From Actinoplanes nipponensis (GTDB lineage: Bacteria > Actinomycetota > Actinomycetes > Mycobacteriales > Micromonosporaceae), in NCBI RefSeq assembly GCF_016862275.1, contig NZ_BOMQ01000063.1, forward strand, positions 124,001-188,000: a stretch of DNA of 64,000 nucleotides, given 5' to 3'. The position numbers and the translations under genes were made by a program. Shown piece by piece: positions 51,587 to 60,315 of the stretch. The notes beneath the pieces were generated by a model that searched no databases, had not been told where the DNA came from, and saw only the letters and a list, made by a program, of their open reading frames with translations. Within the stretch, counting starts at the first letter, position 1; every line of letters starts with the position of its first letter.

Positions 51587-53449
51587 GTGACGGCAGACCT
51601 GGCGGGCGGCCGCGACTTCCCGGAGCTGGGCGGGGCGGGCGGGCGGCTGCCGAGGGTCCGCTCCGGGCCCGTCCGACATGGACGATTGTTCGGTATTCGC
51701 ACCGGGCAATGGGTCAGCACCCAGGTGGCGGTCGTCGCCTTACTCATCGGCGCCGTCAACGGCCCCCTCACCCTTGCCGCCGCGGCTTTCCTGGCGATCG
51801 TCCTGCTGGCCGTCACGTGGCTGCGGTTGCGCGGCCGGTGGGCGTTCGAGTGGCTCGGCACCGGGCTGCGCTTCGCGAGCCGCCGGCACACCGCACCCCG
51901 GAGCGAGGCATCGACCGCGCTGCTGGAGTTCGTCGCGCCCGGCGCCCGGATCGAGCAGACCGAGCTCGCCGGCGACCCGGCCGCCGTGATCGTCGACGGA
52001 TCGGGCCTGACCGCGGTGCTGGAGCTGGGCGACCCGGGCGGCCTGCTGGCCGAGGAGACGGTGATCCTGCCGTCCCCGGCCGGCCTGCTGCCGCCCGCGG
52101 GCACCGAGCACCCGCCGTGCCGCCTCCAGCTGCTCCTCGTCGGCGCGCCGGCACCGACTCTGCGGGCCGGCGGCGGCACCCCGGCCAACTCGTACCGCCA
52201 GCTCACCGACGGCCGCCTGCTCGGCCACAGCCGGGCGCTGCTGGCCGTACGGGTGCTGCGCGCCGAGGGCTGGTCCGAGGACGACCTGCGGCGGGCCCTG
52301 TCCGGCCTGGTGCGCAAGCTGCTGCGCCGGCTCGGACCGGCCCCGGCCCGGCCGCTCGGCGAGGCCGCCGCCCGGCGGGTGGTCGCCGAGCTGGCCCACG
52401 ACGACGGCATCGACGCGGCCCAGGAGACCTGGCCCGGCCTGCGGGTGGGCAGCCTGACCCAGGCCACGTTCCGGCTGCACCGCTGGCCGGACCTGCGCAT
52501 CGAGACGTCGCGCCGGCTGGTGGCGCGGTTGCTGACCCTGCCCGCCGCCGCCACGACCGTCGCCCTGGGCGTGGGCCCGCGCTCGGCCACCGGCGCGGAC
52601 ACCGCGACCGACCTGACCATCCGGCTGGCCGCGCCCGACTCGGCCGCGCTGTCCGTGGCCACCCAGGCGCTGCGCAAGCTGCTGGCCGGCGAGCGCGCCG
52701 CGGCCCGGCGGCTGGACGGCGAGCACCTCGACGGGCTCACCGCCACCCTGCCGCTCGGCATCCCGGCGACGCCGCGCGTGCCCGGCCGGCCCAGCCCCGA
52801 CGAGGCCCGGGCCGACCTGCTGGACGACCTGCAGCTGCCGGTGGGCCACGCCGGCCTCATGATCGGCAGCAACCGCAAGGGCGAGCCGGTGATCGTCCGG
52901 CTGTTCCGCCCGGAGCAGACCCGGGCGCTGCTGGTCGGCGGCGTGCGCTGCGCGCAGCTGGTGGCCCTGCGGGCGATGGCCCTGGGCGCCCGGGTGGTCG
53001 TGCAGACCGCCCGGCCACAGGCCTGGGAGCCGTTCGTCCGGGGCGCGGCGGTGCCCGGCGAGGCGATCGCGGTCATCCCGCCGGGCCGGGCGGTGGAGAT
53101 CCCGCCGGGCTCGGCGCTGCACCCGTTGCTCGTGGTGGTCGACATCGGCCCGGTGGGCGCCGACAACCGCCCGGGCGCCGGCTGGCAGGCCACGCTGGTG
53201 GTGCGGGACGACTTCAGCCCGGCCGACGCCGACGCGGCCTCCCGGGCCGACCTGCTGCTCGTGCAGCCGCTGCGCCCGGAGGAGGCGGGCCTGGTCGGCG
53301 CCGCCCTCGGGCTCGGCGAGGCGGCGAAGTGGCTGACCCAGATCCGCGCGGACATGGTGGGCGTGATCAACCGGCGCGCGGTCCGCTGGGCGGCGCTCTC
53401 CCAGACCCCGATCGAGGCCCAGCTGATCGGGCCGCCGGTCCGCGGCTGA
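51587..53449 (+). CDS. eccE: Type VII secretion protein EccE
   Basis: This 620-aa protein has two adjacent TM segments at about residues 45-85 (VSTQVAVVALLIGAVNGPL and LAAAAFLAIVLLAVTWLRL) and a large Leu/Ala-rich cytosolic region, as in EccE, an outer subunit of the ESX membrane complex. It is divergent from the WXG100 pair. EccB, EccC, EccD and MycP are not in the window, so the rest of the apparatus must be elsewhere. GTG start at 51587. Confidence 0.85.
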   Translation: MTADLAGGRDFPELGGAGGRLPRVRSGPVRHGRLFGIRTGQWVSTQVAVVALLIGAVNGPLTLAAAAFLAIVLLAVTWLRLRGRWAFEWLGTGLRFASRRHTAPRSEASTALLEFVAPGARIEQTELAGDPAAVIVDGSGLTAVLELGDPGGLLAEETVILPSPAGLLPPAGTEHPPCRLQLLLVGAPAPTLRAGGGTPANSYRQLTDGRLLGHSRALLAVRVLRAEGWSEDDLRRALSGLVRKLLRRLGPAPARPLGEAAARRVVAELAHDDGIDAAQETWPGLRVGSLTQATFRLHRWPDLRIETSRRLVARLLTLPAAATTVALGVGPRSATGADTATDLTIRLAAPDSAALSVATQALRKLLAGERAAARRLDGEHLDGLTATLPLGIPATPRVPGRPSPDEARADLLDDLQLPVGHAGLMIGSNRKGEPVIVRLFRPEQTRALLVGGVRCAQLVALRAMALGARVVVQTARPQAWEPFVRGAAVPGEAIAVIPPGRAVEIPPGSALHPLLVVVDIGPVGADNRPGAGWQATLVVRDDFSPADADAASRADLLLVQPLRPEEAGLVGAALGLGEAAKWLTQIRADMVGVINRRAVRWAALSQTPIEAQLIGPPVRG

Positions 53450-53572
53450 CCCCCGGCCCGGCGCGCGGGGGCCGGGCGCGCGAGCGACAACCGTGGATCA
53501 AAGACAACGACCTCGACAAGATCGTGGAGTGTCGCCCCACCGAGTGGCCCCGGCGTGGCACCATCCGTTGCC

Positions 53573-53956
53573 ATGGGCATCCTCATCCGGCTGGTCATCA
53601 CCGCCGTCTCGCTGTGGATCGCGACGGTGCTGGTCGACGGCATCCGCCTGACCACCGACTCCCCCGGGGGCAAGGTCGGCACCCTCCTCGCCGTCGCGGC
53701 GATCTTCGGCATCGTGAACGCGGTGCTGCGGCCGATCATCAAGACCGTCGGCTGCGGGCTCTACGTGCTCACCCTCGGGCTGATCTCGCTGGTCGTCAAC
53801 GGCCTGCTGTTCCTGCTGGTCAGCTGGATCGCCGGCCAGTTCGACCTGCCGTTCCACGTCGACGACTTCTGGCCCAGCGCGATCCTGGGCGCCCTGCTGG
53901 TCGGCGTGGTGAGCTGGGTCCTCAACATGCTCGTGCCCGACGGCGGCGACGACTGA
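53573..53956 (+). CDS. Phage holin family 4-TM membrane protein
   Basis: This 127-aa protein has four hydrophobic helices (LVITAVSLWIATVLVDGI, TLLAVAAIFGIVNAVL, LYVLTLGLISLVVNGLLFLL, SAILGALLVGVVSWVLNML) and an acidic end. It fits the mycobacterial 4-TMS holin superfamily (PF04020), which is widespread in bacteria and not necessarily phage-derived. The ATG at 53573 is chosen over the GTG at 53555. Confidence 0.85.
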   Translation: MGILIRLVITAVSLWIATVLVDGIRLTTDSPGGKVGTLLAVAAIFGIVNAVLRPIIKTVGCGLYVLTLGLISLVVNGLLFLLVSWIAGQFDLPFHVDDFWPSAILGALLVGVVSWVLNMLVPDGGDD

Positions 53957-54051
53957 CCGGCCCCGCCCGTCGAGCCGCCGGACCGCGATTGGCCTGGTGA
54001 GCTACGACATAGGCAAGGACCGGACCTCGGCGGGGACCTTACGGTGAGGTC

Positions 54052-54999
54052 ATGGGCGAGGAACGGCGAGGGTATCTGTACGGCCTCACGGCGTACGCGC
54101 TGTGGGGCTTCTTCCCGATCTACTTCAAGTTGCTGGCGCCGTCCCCGCCGCTGGAGATCCTCGCGCACCGGGTGATCTGGTCCGTCGTGTTCATCAGCGT
54201 GGTGCTGCTGGCCATGCGCAACCGGCGCTTCCTCGGCCGCATCCTGCGCGACCGCCGGCTGCTGGGCGGCATCACGCTCGCCGCGGTGCTGATCGGCGTC
54301 AACTGGGCGACGTACATCTACGGCGTCAACTCCGCCCGGGTGGTGGAGACCGCGCTGGGCTACTTCATCACGCCCCTGTTCGTCGTGCTGCTCGGCGTGA
54401 CCGTGCAGCGGGAGCGGCTGCGGGTGTGGCAGTGGGTCGCCGTCGGTACGGGCGCGCTCGCCGTCGCGGTGCTGACCGTCGACTACGGGCACCTGCCGTA
54501 CATCGCCCTGGTGCTGGCGGCCAGCTTCGGGTCGTACAGCTTGATCAAGAAGCGGCTCGGGCTGCCGCCGGCCGAGGGCCTGTTCTTCGAGTCGGCCGTG
54601 CTGGCGGTGCCCGCGCTGGGCTATCTGACCTGGCTGAACGCGACCGGCGGGGCGCAGTTCGGGCACGTGTCGGCCGCGCACACGGTGTTGATGCTGCTGG
54701 CCGGCGTGTTCACCGCCGTACCGTTGCTGCTCTTCGCCGGGGCGGCCAACCGGGTCCCGCTGGTCGGCATCGGCATCCTGCAGTACGTCGCGCCCATCCT
54801 GCAGCTGGCCTGCGGGGTGCTGCTGTTCCACGAGCCGATGCCGCCGGCCCGGCTGGCCGGTTTCGCGCTGGTCTGGACCGCCCTGGTCATCTTCACCGTG
54901 GACGGCCTGCGCGGCGCCCGGAACGCCGCTAAAGGGAGGGCGGCGGCCGGCGCAGCGGCCGCCACCGCCGTACCAGCCGCCGCCCTTCCGCCGCGCTGA
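54052..54999 (+). CDS. rarD: EamA-family transporter RarD
   Basis: This 315-aa protein has ten TM helices in two EamA halves. RarD signatures are GLTAYALWGFFPIYFKLL, RVIWSVVF, GVNWATYIYGVN and LQYVAPILQL. The substrate is not known. TACGGT lies 6 nt before the ATG (leaderless). The C-terminus is Ala-rich. Confidence 0.92.
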   Translation: MGEERRGYLYGLTAYALWGFFPIYFKLLAPSPPLEILAHRVIWSVVFISVVLLAMRNRRFLGRILRDRRLLGGITLAAVLIGVNWATYIYGVNSARVVETALGYFITPLFVVLLGVTVQRERLRVWQWVAVGTGALAVAVLTVDYGHLPYIALVLAASFGSYSLIKKRLGLPPAEGLFFESAVLAVPALGYLTWLNATGGAQFGHVSAAHTVLMLLAGVFTAVPLLLFAGAANRVPLVGIGILQYVAPILQLACGVLLFHEPMPPARLAGFALVWTALVIFTVDGLRGARNAAKGRAAAGAAAATAVPAAALPPR

Positions 55000-55012
55000 C
55001 GAGGCGGGCCCG

Positions 55013-55720
55013 TCAGGGGACGTCGTAGGAGAGCAGAGTCCGGTCGTCCGTGCGCACCAGCGCCAGCCGGGAGAGCGTGCCGGCGGTGAAGTGCGTCAGT
55101 CCGGACATCTTGACCTCTTTGCCGGGCGCCGCCGTCCACGAGCCGAGCTGCTCGCTCTCGTCGTCCGGCCCGTACGCCATCAGCCGGATGGTGTACGGCT
55201 CGGACTGGGCGTCGCCGTTGTAGAAGCAGACCAGGTTGATCCGGGTGCCGCCGCCGGCCGAGGCCAGGTTGAGCCGGGCGTTCACCTGCACCCGGTCATT
55301 CGCCGGGGTCATCGCGATGGTCGGGCCGGGCACCGAGGGGTCCGGGGCGCCGCCGCGGCCCATCCAGAACACCGCGCCGATGCCGACGACCAGCGCCAGG
55401 CAGGCCGCCGCCAGCGCCGAGCCCAGCACCCGCCAGCGGACCCGCCGGCGTTCCGCGCGCCGGGTCGACTGCGCGGCGGTGACCAGATCCGGCATGCTGT
55501 TGCGCCGGGTGCGCGGCGGCGGCAGGTCGGGGGCGAGCAGCTTCTCGAAGTCGGCCGGGTCGAGCCGCCCCAGCAGGCCGGGCAGCACGGCGATGTCGGC
55601 GACGGCCTCGCGGCAGAACGAGCAGGTGGCCAGGTGCCGTTCGTAGGCGGCGCGCTCGGCGGGCGACAGGGCGCCGAGGACGTACGCGCCGTCGTCGTGC
55701 TCGTGGTCGCATCTCATCAT
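55013..55720 (-). CDS. Zinc-dependent (ZAS) transmembrane anti-sigma factor
   Basis: The product is 235 residues. The N-terminal anti-sigma domain carries the ZAS motif H29-C33-C36 in ERHLATCSFC. One TM segment lies at about residues 92-115 (VLGSALAAACLALVVGIGAVF). The extracytoplasmic beta domain resembles the RskA/SigK-type region. The ATG overlaps the ECF sigma stop (ATGA), so the pair is coupled and the product should hold that sigma factor at the membrane. Confidence 0.9.
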   Translation of the reverse strand: MMRCDHEHDDGAYVLGALSPAERAAYERHLATCSFCREAVADIAVLPGLLGRLDPADFEKLLAPDLPPPRTRRNSMPDLVTAAQSTRRAERRRVRWRVLGSALAAACLALVVGIGAVFWMGRGGAPDPSVPGPTIAMTPANDRVQVNARLNLASAGGGTRINLVCFYNGDAQSEPYTIRLMAYGPDDESEQLGSWTAAPGKEVKMSGLTHFTAGTLSRLALVRTDDRTLLSYDVP

Positions 55721-56229
55721 CCCGTCACCCCCATCTCGTCCAGTACCAGGCGCAGCGACCGCAGGGCGTAGTGCGTGCGCGATTTGACCGTGCCGGGCGG
55801 CACGCCCAGCCGGGCGGCCGCCTCCGCCACCGACCGGCCCTGGTAGAAGCACTCCACCAGCACGTCGCGGTGACTCGGGGACAGCCGTCCCAGGGCTTCC
55901 GCGACGGTCCAGGCCTCCACGGCCCGGTCCGCCTCGTCCGCGCTGGGCGGCGGCTCGGGAATCATGTCGGTGACCACCTCACCCACCCGGACGGACCGGC
56001 GTCGCCAGGCGTCGATCGCCAGGTTGCGCGCGGTGGTGAACAACCAGGACCGCACCGCGCCGCGTTCCGGGTCGAGCGCCTCCGGGTAGCGCCAGGCCCG
56101 CAGCAGCGTTTCCTGCACCAGGTCCTCGGCCCGCTGCCGGTCGCCCCCGGAGAGGCGGACGGCGTGCGCGAACAGGGCTTCCCCGTGCTCCTCCTGCAGC
56201 GCGCGCAACAGCTCAGCATCCTGATCCAA
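55717..56229 (-). CDS. ECF sigma factor
   Basis: The product is 170 residues. Sigma region 2 contains DRQRAEDLVQETLLRAW and RSWLFTTARNLAIDAWRRR. Region 4 contains LSPSHRDVLVECFYQGRSVAEAAARLGVPPGTVKSR. It resembles SigL/SigK-type sigma factors coupled to a zinc anti-sigma factor. It is the first gene of the pair. No target promoter motif can be assigned. Confidence 0.93.
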   Translation of the reverse strand: MDQDAELLRALQEEHGEALFAHAVRLSGGDRQRAEDLVQETLLRAWRYPEALDPERGAVRSWLFTTARNLAIDAWRRRSVRVGEVVTDMIPEPPPSADEADRAVEAWTVAEALGRLSPSHRDVLVECFYQGRSVAEAAARLGVPPGTVKSRTHYALRSLRLVLDEMGVTG

Positions 56230-56318
56230 GCCTGCCGACCTCCTCCGCGCGCTCCCACCCGTACTACGTGCTCGGAGCGCGGGTGGTTCAACGGCGGTCG
56301 GGCCGGTACTTCACCAGG

Positions 56319-57113
56319 TCAGGCGGTGGCGGCGTCCCCCGCCGAGAGGGCCTCGGCGACGCTGCGGGCGGCCGCGGTCAGCTTGGCGCGTACCACCCGG
56401 GCCGAGGTCAGCATCTCGGCGGCCGGCAGGGCGCAGGCCAACACCAGCCGGCGTTCCATGTCCCGGTCGGTGACGACGTTGACCGCCGCGCAGGCCAGGC
56501 CCTGACGGAACTGGCCCATCTCGAGCTGCATGCCCCGCCGTTCCCCGGCGGCCAGGTCGGCCTCGAGCGCCTCGGGTGAGGTCAGCGTGGCCGGGGTGAA
56601 CGCCCGCATGCCCCAGTCGCGCAGGTACCGAGCGCGCTGGTCGGCCGTCAGCGTGGCCAGCAGGGCCTTGCCGAGGGCGGTGGCGTGCCCGCCCTCGTCG
56701 AAGCCGGGCACCATGTCGTCCATGAACGGCGACCGGGCGCCCTCGGCGGACGCGGTCACGGCTATCCGGCCGCCGACGAAGCGGCCCAGATAGTGGCTGT
56801 AGCCGGTCTCGACCGCGGCCCGGCGCAACGCCTCGCCGACCGACGGCGGCCCGCGGAAGGCGGAGACCAGCTCGCGGTAGCGATCCGCGATCTCCAGACC
56901 GACGATGTAGGTGCCGTCTTCCCGCCGGATCACATAGCCTTCGTACGCCAAGGTACGGACAAGGTGATACGTCGTCGCAACGGTCAGCTCACATCGCCGA
57001 GCGATCTGTTTCACGGTGAGTCCGCGCGGGGCCCGTCCCACCGATTCGAGTACACGCAAGGCGCGTGACACGCTCCGGATGAGATCTGACGGCTCCGCCA
57101 GGGGGTCGCGCAC
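56319..57113 (-). CDS. IclR-family transcriptional regulator
   Basis: The product is 264 residues. The winged HTH lies at about residues 20-75 (GLTVKQIARRCELTVATTYH). The C-terminal ligand domain has GFDEGGHATALGKALLA and GLACAAVNVVTDRD. GGAGG lies 5 nt before the GTG at 57113. It is divergent from an MFS gene, its likely target. Confidence 0.88.
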   Translation of the reverse strand: MRDPLAEPSDLIRSVSRALRVLESVGRAPRGLTVKQIARRCELTVATTYHLVRTLAYEGYVIRREDGTYIVGLEIADRYRELVSAFRGPPSVGEALRRAAVETGYSHYLGRFVGGRIAVTASAEGARSPFMDDMVPGFDEGGHATALGKALLATLTADQRARYLRDWGMRAFTPATLTSPEALEADLAAGERRGMQLEMGQFRQGLACAAVNVVTDRDMERRLVLACALPAAEMLTSARVVRAKLTAAARSVAEALSAGDAATA

Positions 57114-57266
57114 AGCCACCTCCGACGCCGGGGACTTACACCATATGAATAATCTTCCCCGGACGGAATGCCTGGAGCGTGTCGACCATGACTGATATCT
57201 ACGCCTCGTGTGGTCATTGACACTCACCGTCCCGAGGTGACCGGGGCCCGGCATACTCTGCGTCTG

Positions 57267-58481
57267 ATGGCCGAACCGCTGACCGACCCCGCCGAGACCG
57301 CCGCGACCAGCGCGAACGCGGTGAGCCCGCGGCGCGCGGTCTCCAGTGCCCTCACCACCACCATCGCCTGTTCGGTTCCCGTCTTTCTGGTCGGCGGTCT
57401 CGCGGTGCAGATCGGGCACGAGCTCGGTTTCAGCCCGGCCGGTCTCGGCCTGGCGGTCTCGGCGTACTTCGGGGCCAGCGCGCTCGCCTCGGTGCCCGCC
57501 GGCGCGCTGGTGGAGCGGTACGGCTCGACCGCCATCGCCCGCGCCGGCATCGGCCTGGCGGCGGCGTGCCTGCTGACGATCGCGGTCGCCGCCCGCTCAC
57601 TGTGGAGCCTCATCGCGATCCTGGCGCTGGGCGCGGCGGCCAACGCGATGGGCCAGCTGGCCAGCAACACCAGCCTCTCCCGGCACGTGCCGGTACGGCG
57701 GCAGGGCCTGTCGTTCGGGGTGAAGCAGGCGGCGATCCCGGTCAGCACGCTGCTCGCGGGTGCGGCCGTACCGGCTGTGGCGCTGACCGTGGGCTGGCGG
57801 TGGGCGTTCGTGCTCGCGGCGGCCGGAGCAACGGCCGCGCTGTGGCTGGTGCCGGTCGAGCGGGCCGACCGCCGGTCGGCGCGCGGCGGCGGCGGCGAGC
57901 GGGCCACGGCGGCGCTGGTGGTGATCGGCGTCGGCGCGACCCTGGCCGCGGGCTCGGCCAACGCGCTGGGCACCTTCCTGGTCGACTCGGCGGTGGCGGA
58001 CGGCGTCGCGCCCGCGGCCGCCGGGCTGGCCCTGACCCTGGGCAGCGCGGTCGGCGTCGCGGCCCGCATCGTCGACGGCTGGCTGGCCGACCGGATGCCG
58101 GACCGGCAGATCAGCGTGATCGCCGGCATGCTGGCCGTCGGGGCGGCCGGCCTGGGAGTGCTGTCGGTGCTGAACCCGGCCACGCTGATCGCGGGCGTCG
58201 TGCTGGGCTTCGGCCTGGGCTGGGCCTGGCCCGGCCTGATGAACTTCGCCGTGGTCCGGCTGCACCCGCAGGCGCCGGCCGCGGCGACGTCGATCACCCA
58301 GACCGGGGTGTACGCGGGCGGCTGCCTCGGGCCGCTGAGCCTGGGCACGATCGCCGCGGCGGCCGGCTACCCGACGATGTGGACGGTGGCGGCGATCGCG
58401 ATGCTGTGGGCGGCGGCGGCGATGGTCATCGGCGGCCGGATGCTGCGGCGCCACGCGGACCGCACTGTCGCGGCGGCGTGA
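57267..58481 (+). CDS. MFS transporter
   Basis: The product is 404 residues with 12 TM helices. The first-half motif is GALVERYGSTAIARAGIG and the second half has GWLADRMPDRQI. Substrate unknown. TACTCT lies 7 nt before the ATG at 57267 (leaderless). It is divergent from the IclR regulator, suggesting an inducible exporter or importer. Confidence 0.88.
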   Translation: MAEPLTDPAETAATSANAVSPRRAVSSALTTTIACSVPVFLVGGLAVQIGHELGFSPAGLGLAVSAYFGASALASVPAGALVERYGSTAIARAGIGLAAACLLTIAVAARSLWSLIAILALGAAANAMGQLASNTSLSRHVPVRRQGLSFGVKQAAIPVSTLLAGAAVPAVALTVGWRWAFVLAAAGATAALWLVPVERADRRSARGGGGERATAALVVIGVGATLAAGSANALGTFLVDSAVADGVAPAAAGLALTLGSAVGVAARIVDGWLADRMPDRQISVIAGMLAVGAAGLGVLSVLNPATLIAGVVLGFGLGWAWPGLMNFAVVRLHPQAPAAATSITQTGVYAGGCLGPLSLGTIAAAAGYPTMWTVAAIAMLWAAAAMVIGGRMLRRHADRTVAAA

Positions 58482-58530
58482 GGCGACGGCGGGAAAGGGC
58501 TCAGGAGCGGGCGGGAAGCACGCCCGGGGC

Positions 58531-59544
58531 TCAGCTCGTGCGGTCGGCGATGAAGTCGCAGAGCGACTCCATGGCCCGGCGCGGTGACCCCTGCGGCAGC
58601 GGCGCGAGCCGGGCGCGGGCCTCCTCCGCGTACGTCCGGACGGTCTCGCGGGCCCGCTTCATCGCGGCGGACTCCCGCAGCAGGCCGAGCGCCTCGGCGT
58701 GCAGCGCGTCGTCGACCAGCGGGCCGGAGGCGAGCAGCTCGCGCAGCCGGACGGCCGAGGCGTCGGTGTCGTCGCCGGCCAGGGCGTAGAGCACCGGCAG
58801 CGTCGGCACACCCTCGCGCAGGTCGGTGCCCGGCGTCTTGCCCGACTGCACCGACTCCGACGCGATGTCGAGCAGGTCGTCGGAGAGCTGGAAGGCGATG
58901 CCGATCGTCTCGCCGTACCCGGTCAGGGCCTCGACCTGCTCGGGGGTGACGCCGGAGAAGAGGCCGCCGAAGCGGGCCGACGTCGCGATGAGCGACGCGG
59001 TCTTCTCGGTGATGACGTTCAGGTGGTGCGCGATCGGGTCGGAGCCGCGCGCCCCGGCGGTCTCGGCGATCTGGCCGTGCACGAGCCGGGCGAACGTGCG
59101 CGCCTGGAGCCGGACCGCCTCGGGGCCGAGCGAGGCGGCGATGTCGGCCGCCCGGGCGAAGAGGTAGTCGCCGACGAGGATCGCCACGGAATTGCCCCAG
59201 CGGGAGTTGGCGCTGGGGGCGCCGCGGCGCACGGTGGCCTCGTCCATGACGTCGTCGTGGTAGAGCGTGGCCAGGTGGGTCAGCTCGACCACCAGGGCGG
59301 CCGGAACGATCTCGGGGCGGGCCGGGTCGCCCATCTCGGCGCCGAGGGCGAGGATCAGCGGCCGGAACCGCTTGCCGCCGGCGTCCATCAGGTGCCGGGC
59401 CGCCTCGGCCACCAGGGGATCGGCACTGGCGACGTTGCTGCGCAGCGCATCCTCCACAGCGGCGAGCGTCGCGGACACCGACGCGTCGACCGCGGGGTCG
59501 ATGTCGAGGCCGAACGACGTCAGCGCGCTGTCTCCGGTGCTCAC
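58531..59544 (-). CDS. Polyprenyl diphosphate synthase (menaquinone side chain type)
   Basis: This 337-aa trans-isoprenyl diphosphate synthase has the first Asp-rich motif in LYHDDVMDEATVRRG, the second in FQLSDDLLDIAS, and GGKRFRP near the N-terminus. DDxxD without a two-residue insertion and small residues before it fit long-chain (hepta- to nonaprenyl) synthases that feed menaquinone. GTG starts at 59547 and 59544 are both possible. Confidence 0.88.
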   Translation of the reverse strand: MSTGDSALTSFGLDIDPAVDASVSATLAAVEDALRSNVASADPLVAEAARHLMDAGGKRFRPLILALGAEMGDPARPEIVPAALVVELTHLATLYHDDVMDEATVRRGAPSANSRWGNSVAILVGDYLFARAADIAASLGPEAVRLQARTFARLVHGQIAETAGARGSDPIAHHLNVITEKTASLIATSARFGGLFSGVTPEQVEALTGYGETIGIAFQLSDDLLDIASESVQSGKTPGTDLREGVPTLPVLYALAGDDTDASAVRLRELLASGPLVDDALHAEALGLLRESAAMKRARETVRTYAEEARARLAPLPQGSPRRAMESLCDFIADRTS

Positions 59545-59852
59545 CACACTTTCACGATGCCATACGACCCGGACCCGGGCGGGCCCAGGGGTCACCGTGG
59601 CAAGATCAAAAACCCGACGACGGTACGGATTCGGCGAAGTCGGCGCCGCCACCGCCCGGCGGGCCTGCCCACTCGCCCTGATCAGGCCGCCTCCGGCCGG
59701 GTCGCCGGTGGGGCGGAGCCGGTTCCGGGGCCGCGCGCTCCGCCAAAAGTTGGCATATCCGACAGGTCGGGCTGTGGCCGGTCTCACTCGGTGGATCCGC
59801 TCACCGCCACCCCGGAACGGCCGGCCCCGGTCGGGGCCGGCCGTTCGAGCTG
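59545..59852. other. Intergenic region with terminator
   Basis: About 310 bp without a supported gene. It contains a strong hairpin at 59815-59846 next to the downstream gene. TTGGCATAT near 59745 is an isolated A/T-rich spot of unknown meaning. Confidence 0.5.
59815..59846 (-). terminator. Terminator after the candidate immunity gene
   Basis: GAACGGCCGGCCCC-GGTC-GGGGCCGGCCGTTC is a perfect 14-bp stem, 6 bp after the stop of the 133-aa gene. Confidence 0.85.
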
Positions 59853-60254
59853 TCAGACCCGTGGCAGCCGGATGAGCACCTGGGCGCCGCTGATGTCCGG
59901 CGGATCGACCGCCGCGAAACCGGCGGCGCTGAGGATGGCCCGCAACGCGCCCCGCATGGCCACCGTCACCTCGCTCGCGAAGCGCAGATCCGGGCTGCCG
60001 AGATCCAACGCCTCGACCGCTCGGCGCGAGGCCGCGTGGAGCTCGGGGTCCGGTTCCCAGACGAAGAACAGGTCGGCGCCGCCGTCGTCGGCCCGCTCGA
60101 GCCAGGCGTTGACTCCGGCCGCCGGGCCCTCCGTCCCCGGTTGGTCCACGAGCCGGGCCGGCAGTCCGGCCCGGGCGATCGCCGCGACCGCGTCACGGGC
60201 GCGGTCGCGCAGGGGCCCGAAGTCCTCCCACGGCCCCTTGGCAGGCAGCGTCAT
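59853..60254 (-). CDS. Small soluble protein downstream of a polymorphic toxin, candidate immunity protein
   Basis: This 133-aa protein has no signal or TM segment. Features are ARLVDQPGTEGPAAGVNAWLE, GGADLFFVWEPDPELHAASR and a C-terminal AAVDPPDISGAQVLIRLPRV. It is acidic on balance. It starts 62 bp after the toxin gene, on the same strand, and is followed directly by a terminator, the usual place of an immunity gene. I do not recognise an immunity family. The ATG at 60254 is chosen over the GTG at 60257. Confidence 0.65.
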   Translation of the reverse strand: MTLPAKGPWEDFGPLRDRARDAVAAIARAGLPARLVDQPGTEGPAAGVNAWLERADDGGADLFFVWEPDPELHAASRRAVEALDLGSPDLRFASEVTVAMRGALRAILSAAGFAAVDPPDISGAQVLIRLPRV

Positions 60255-60315
60255 CACTCTTCCCTCCGCAGGGCCATTCTGCCGCGCCGGACCGTCCGGC
60301 GGCGGCTCGGCGCGA

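Noticed and set aside
50968..53742. 924-codon minus-strand frame
   Set aside because: Only its end is the WXG100 partner gene. The rest is antisense to eccE.
53573..53956. Holin-like protein as a sign of a prophage
   Set aside because: The family is a common chromosomal four-TM protein, and no other phage genes are nearby.
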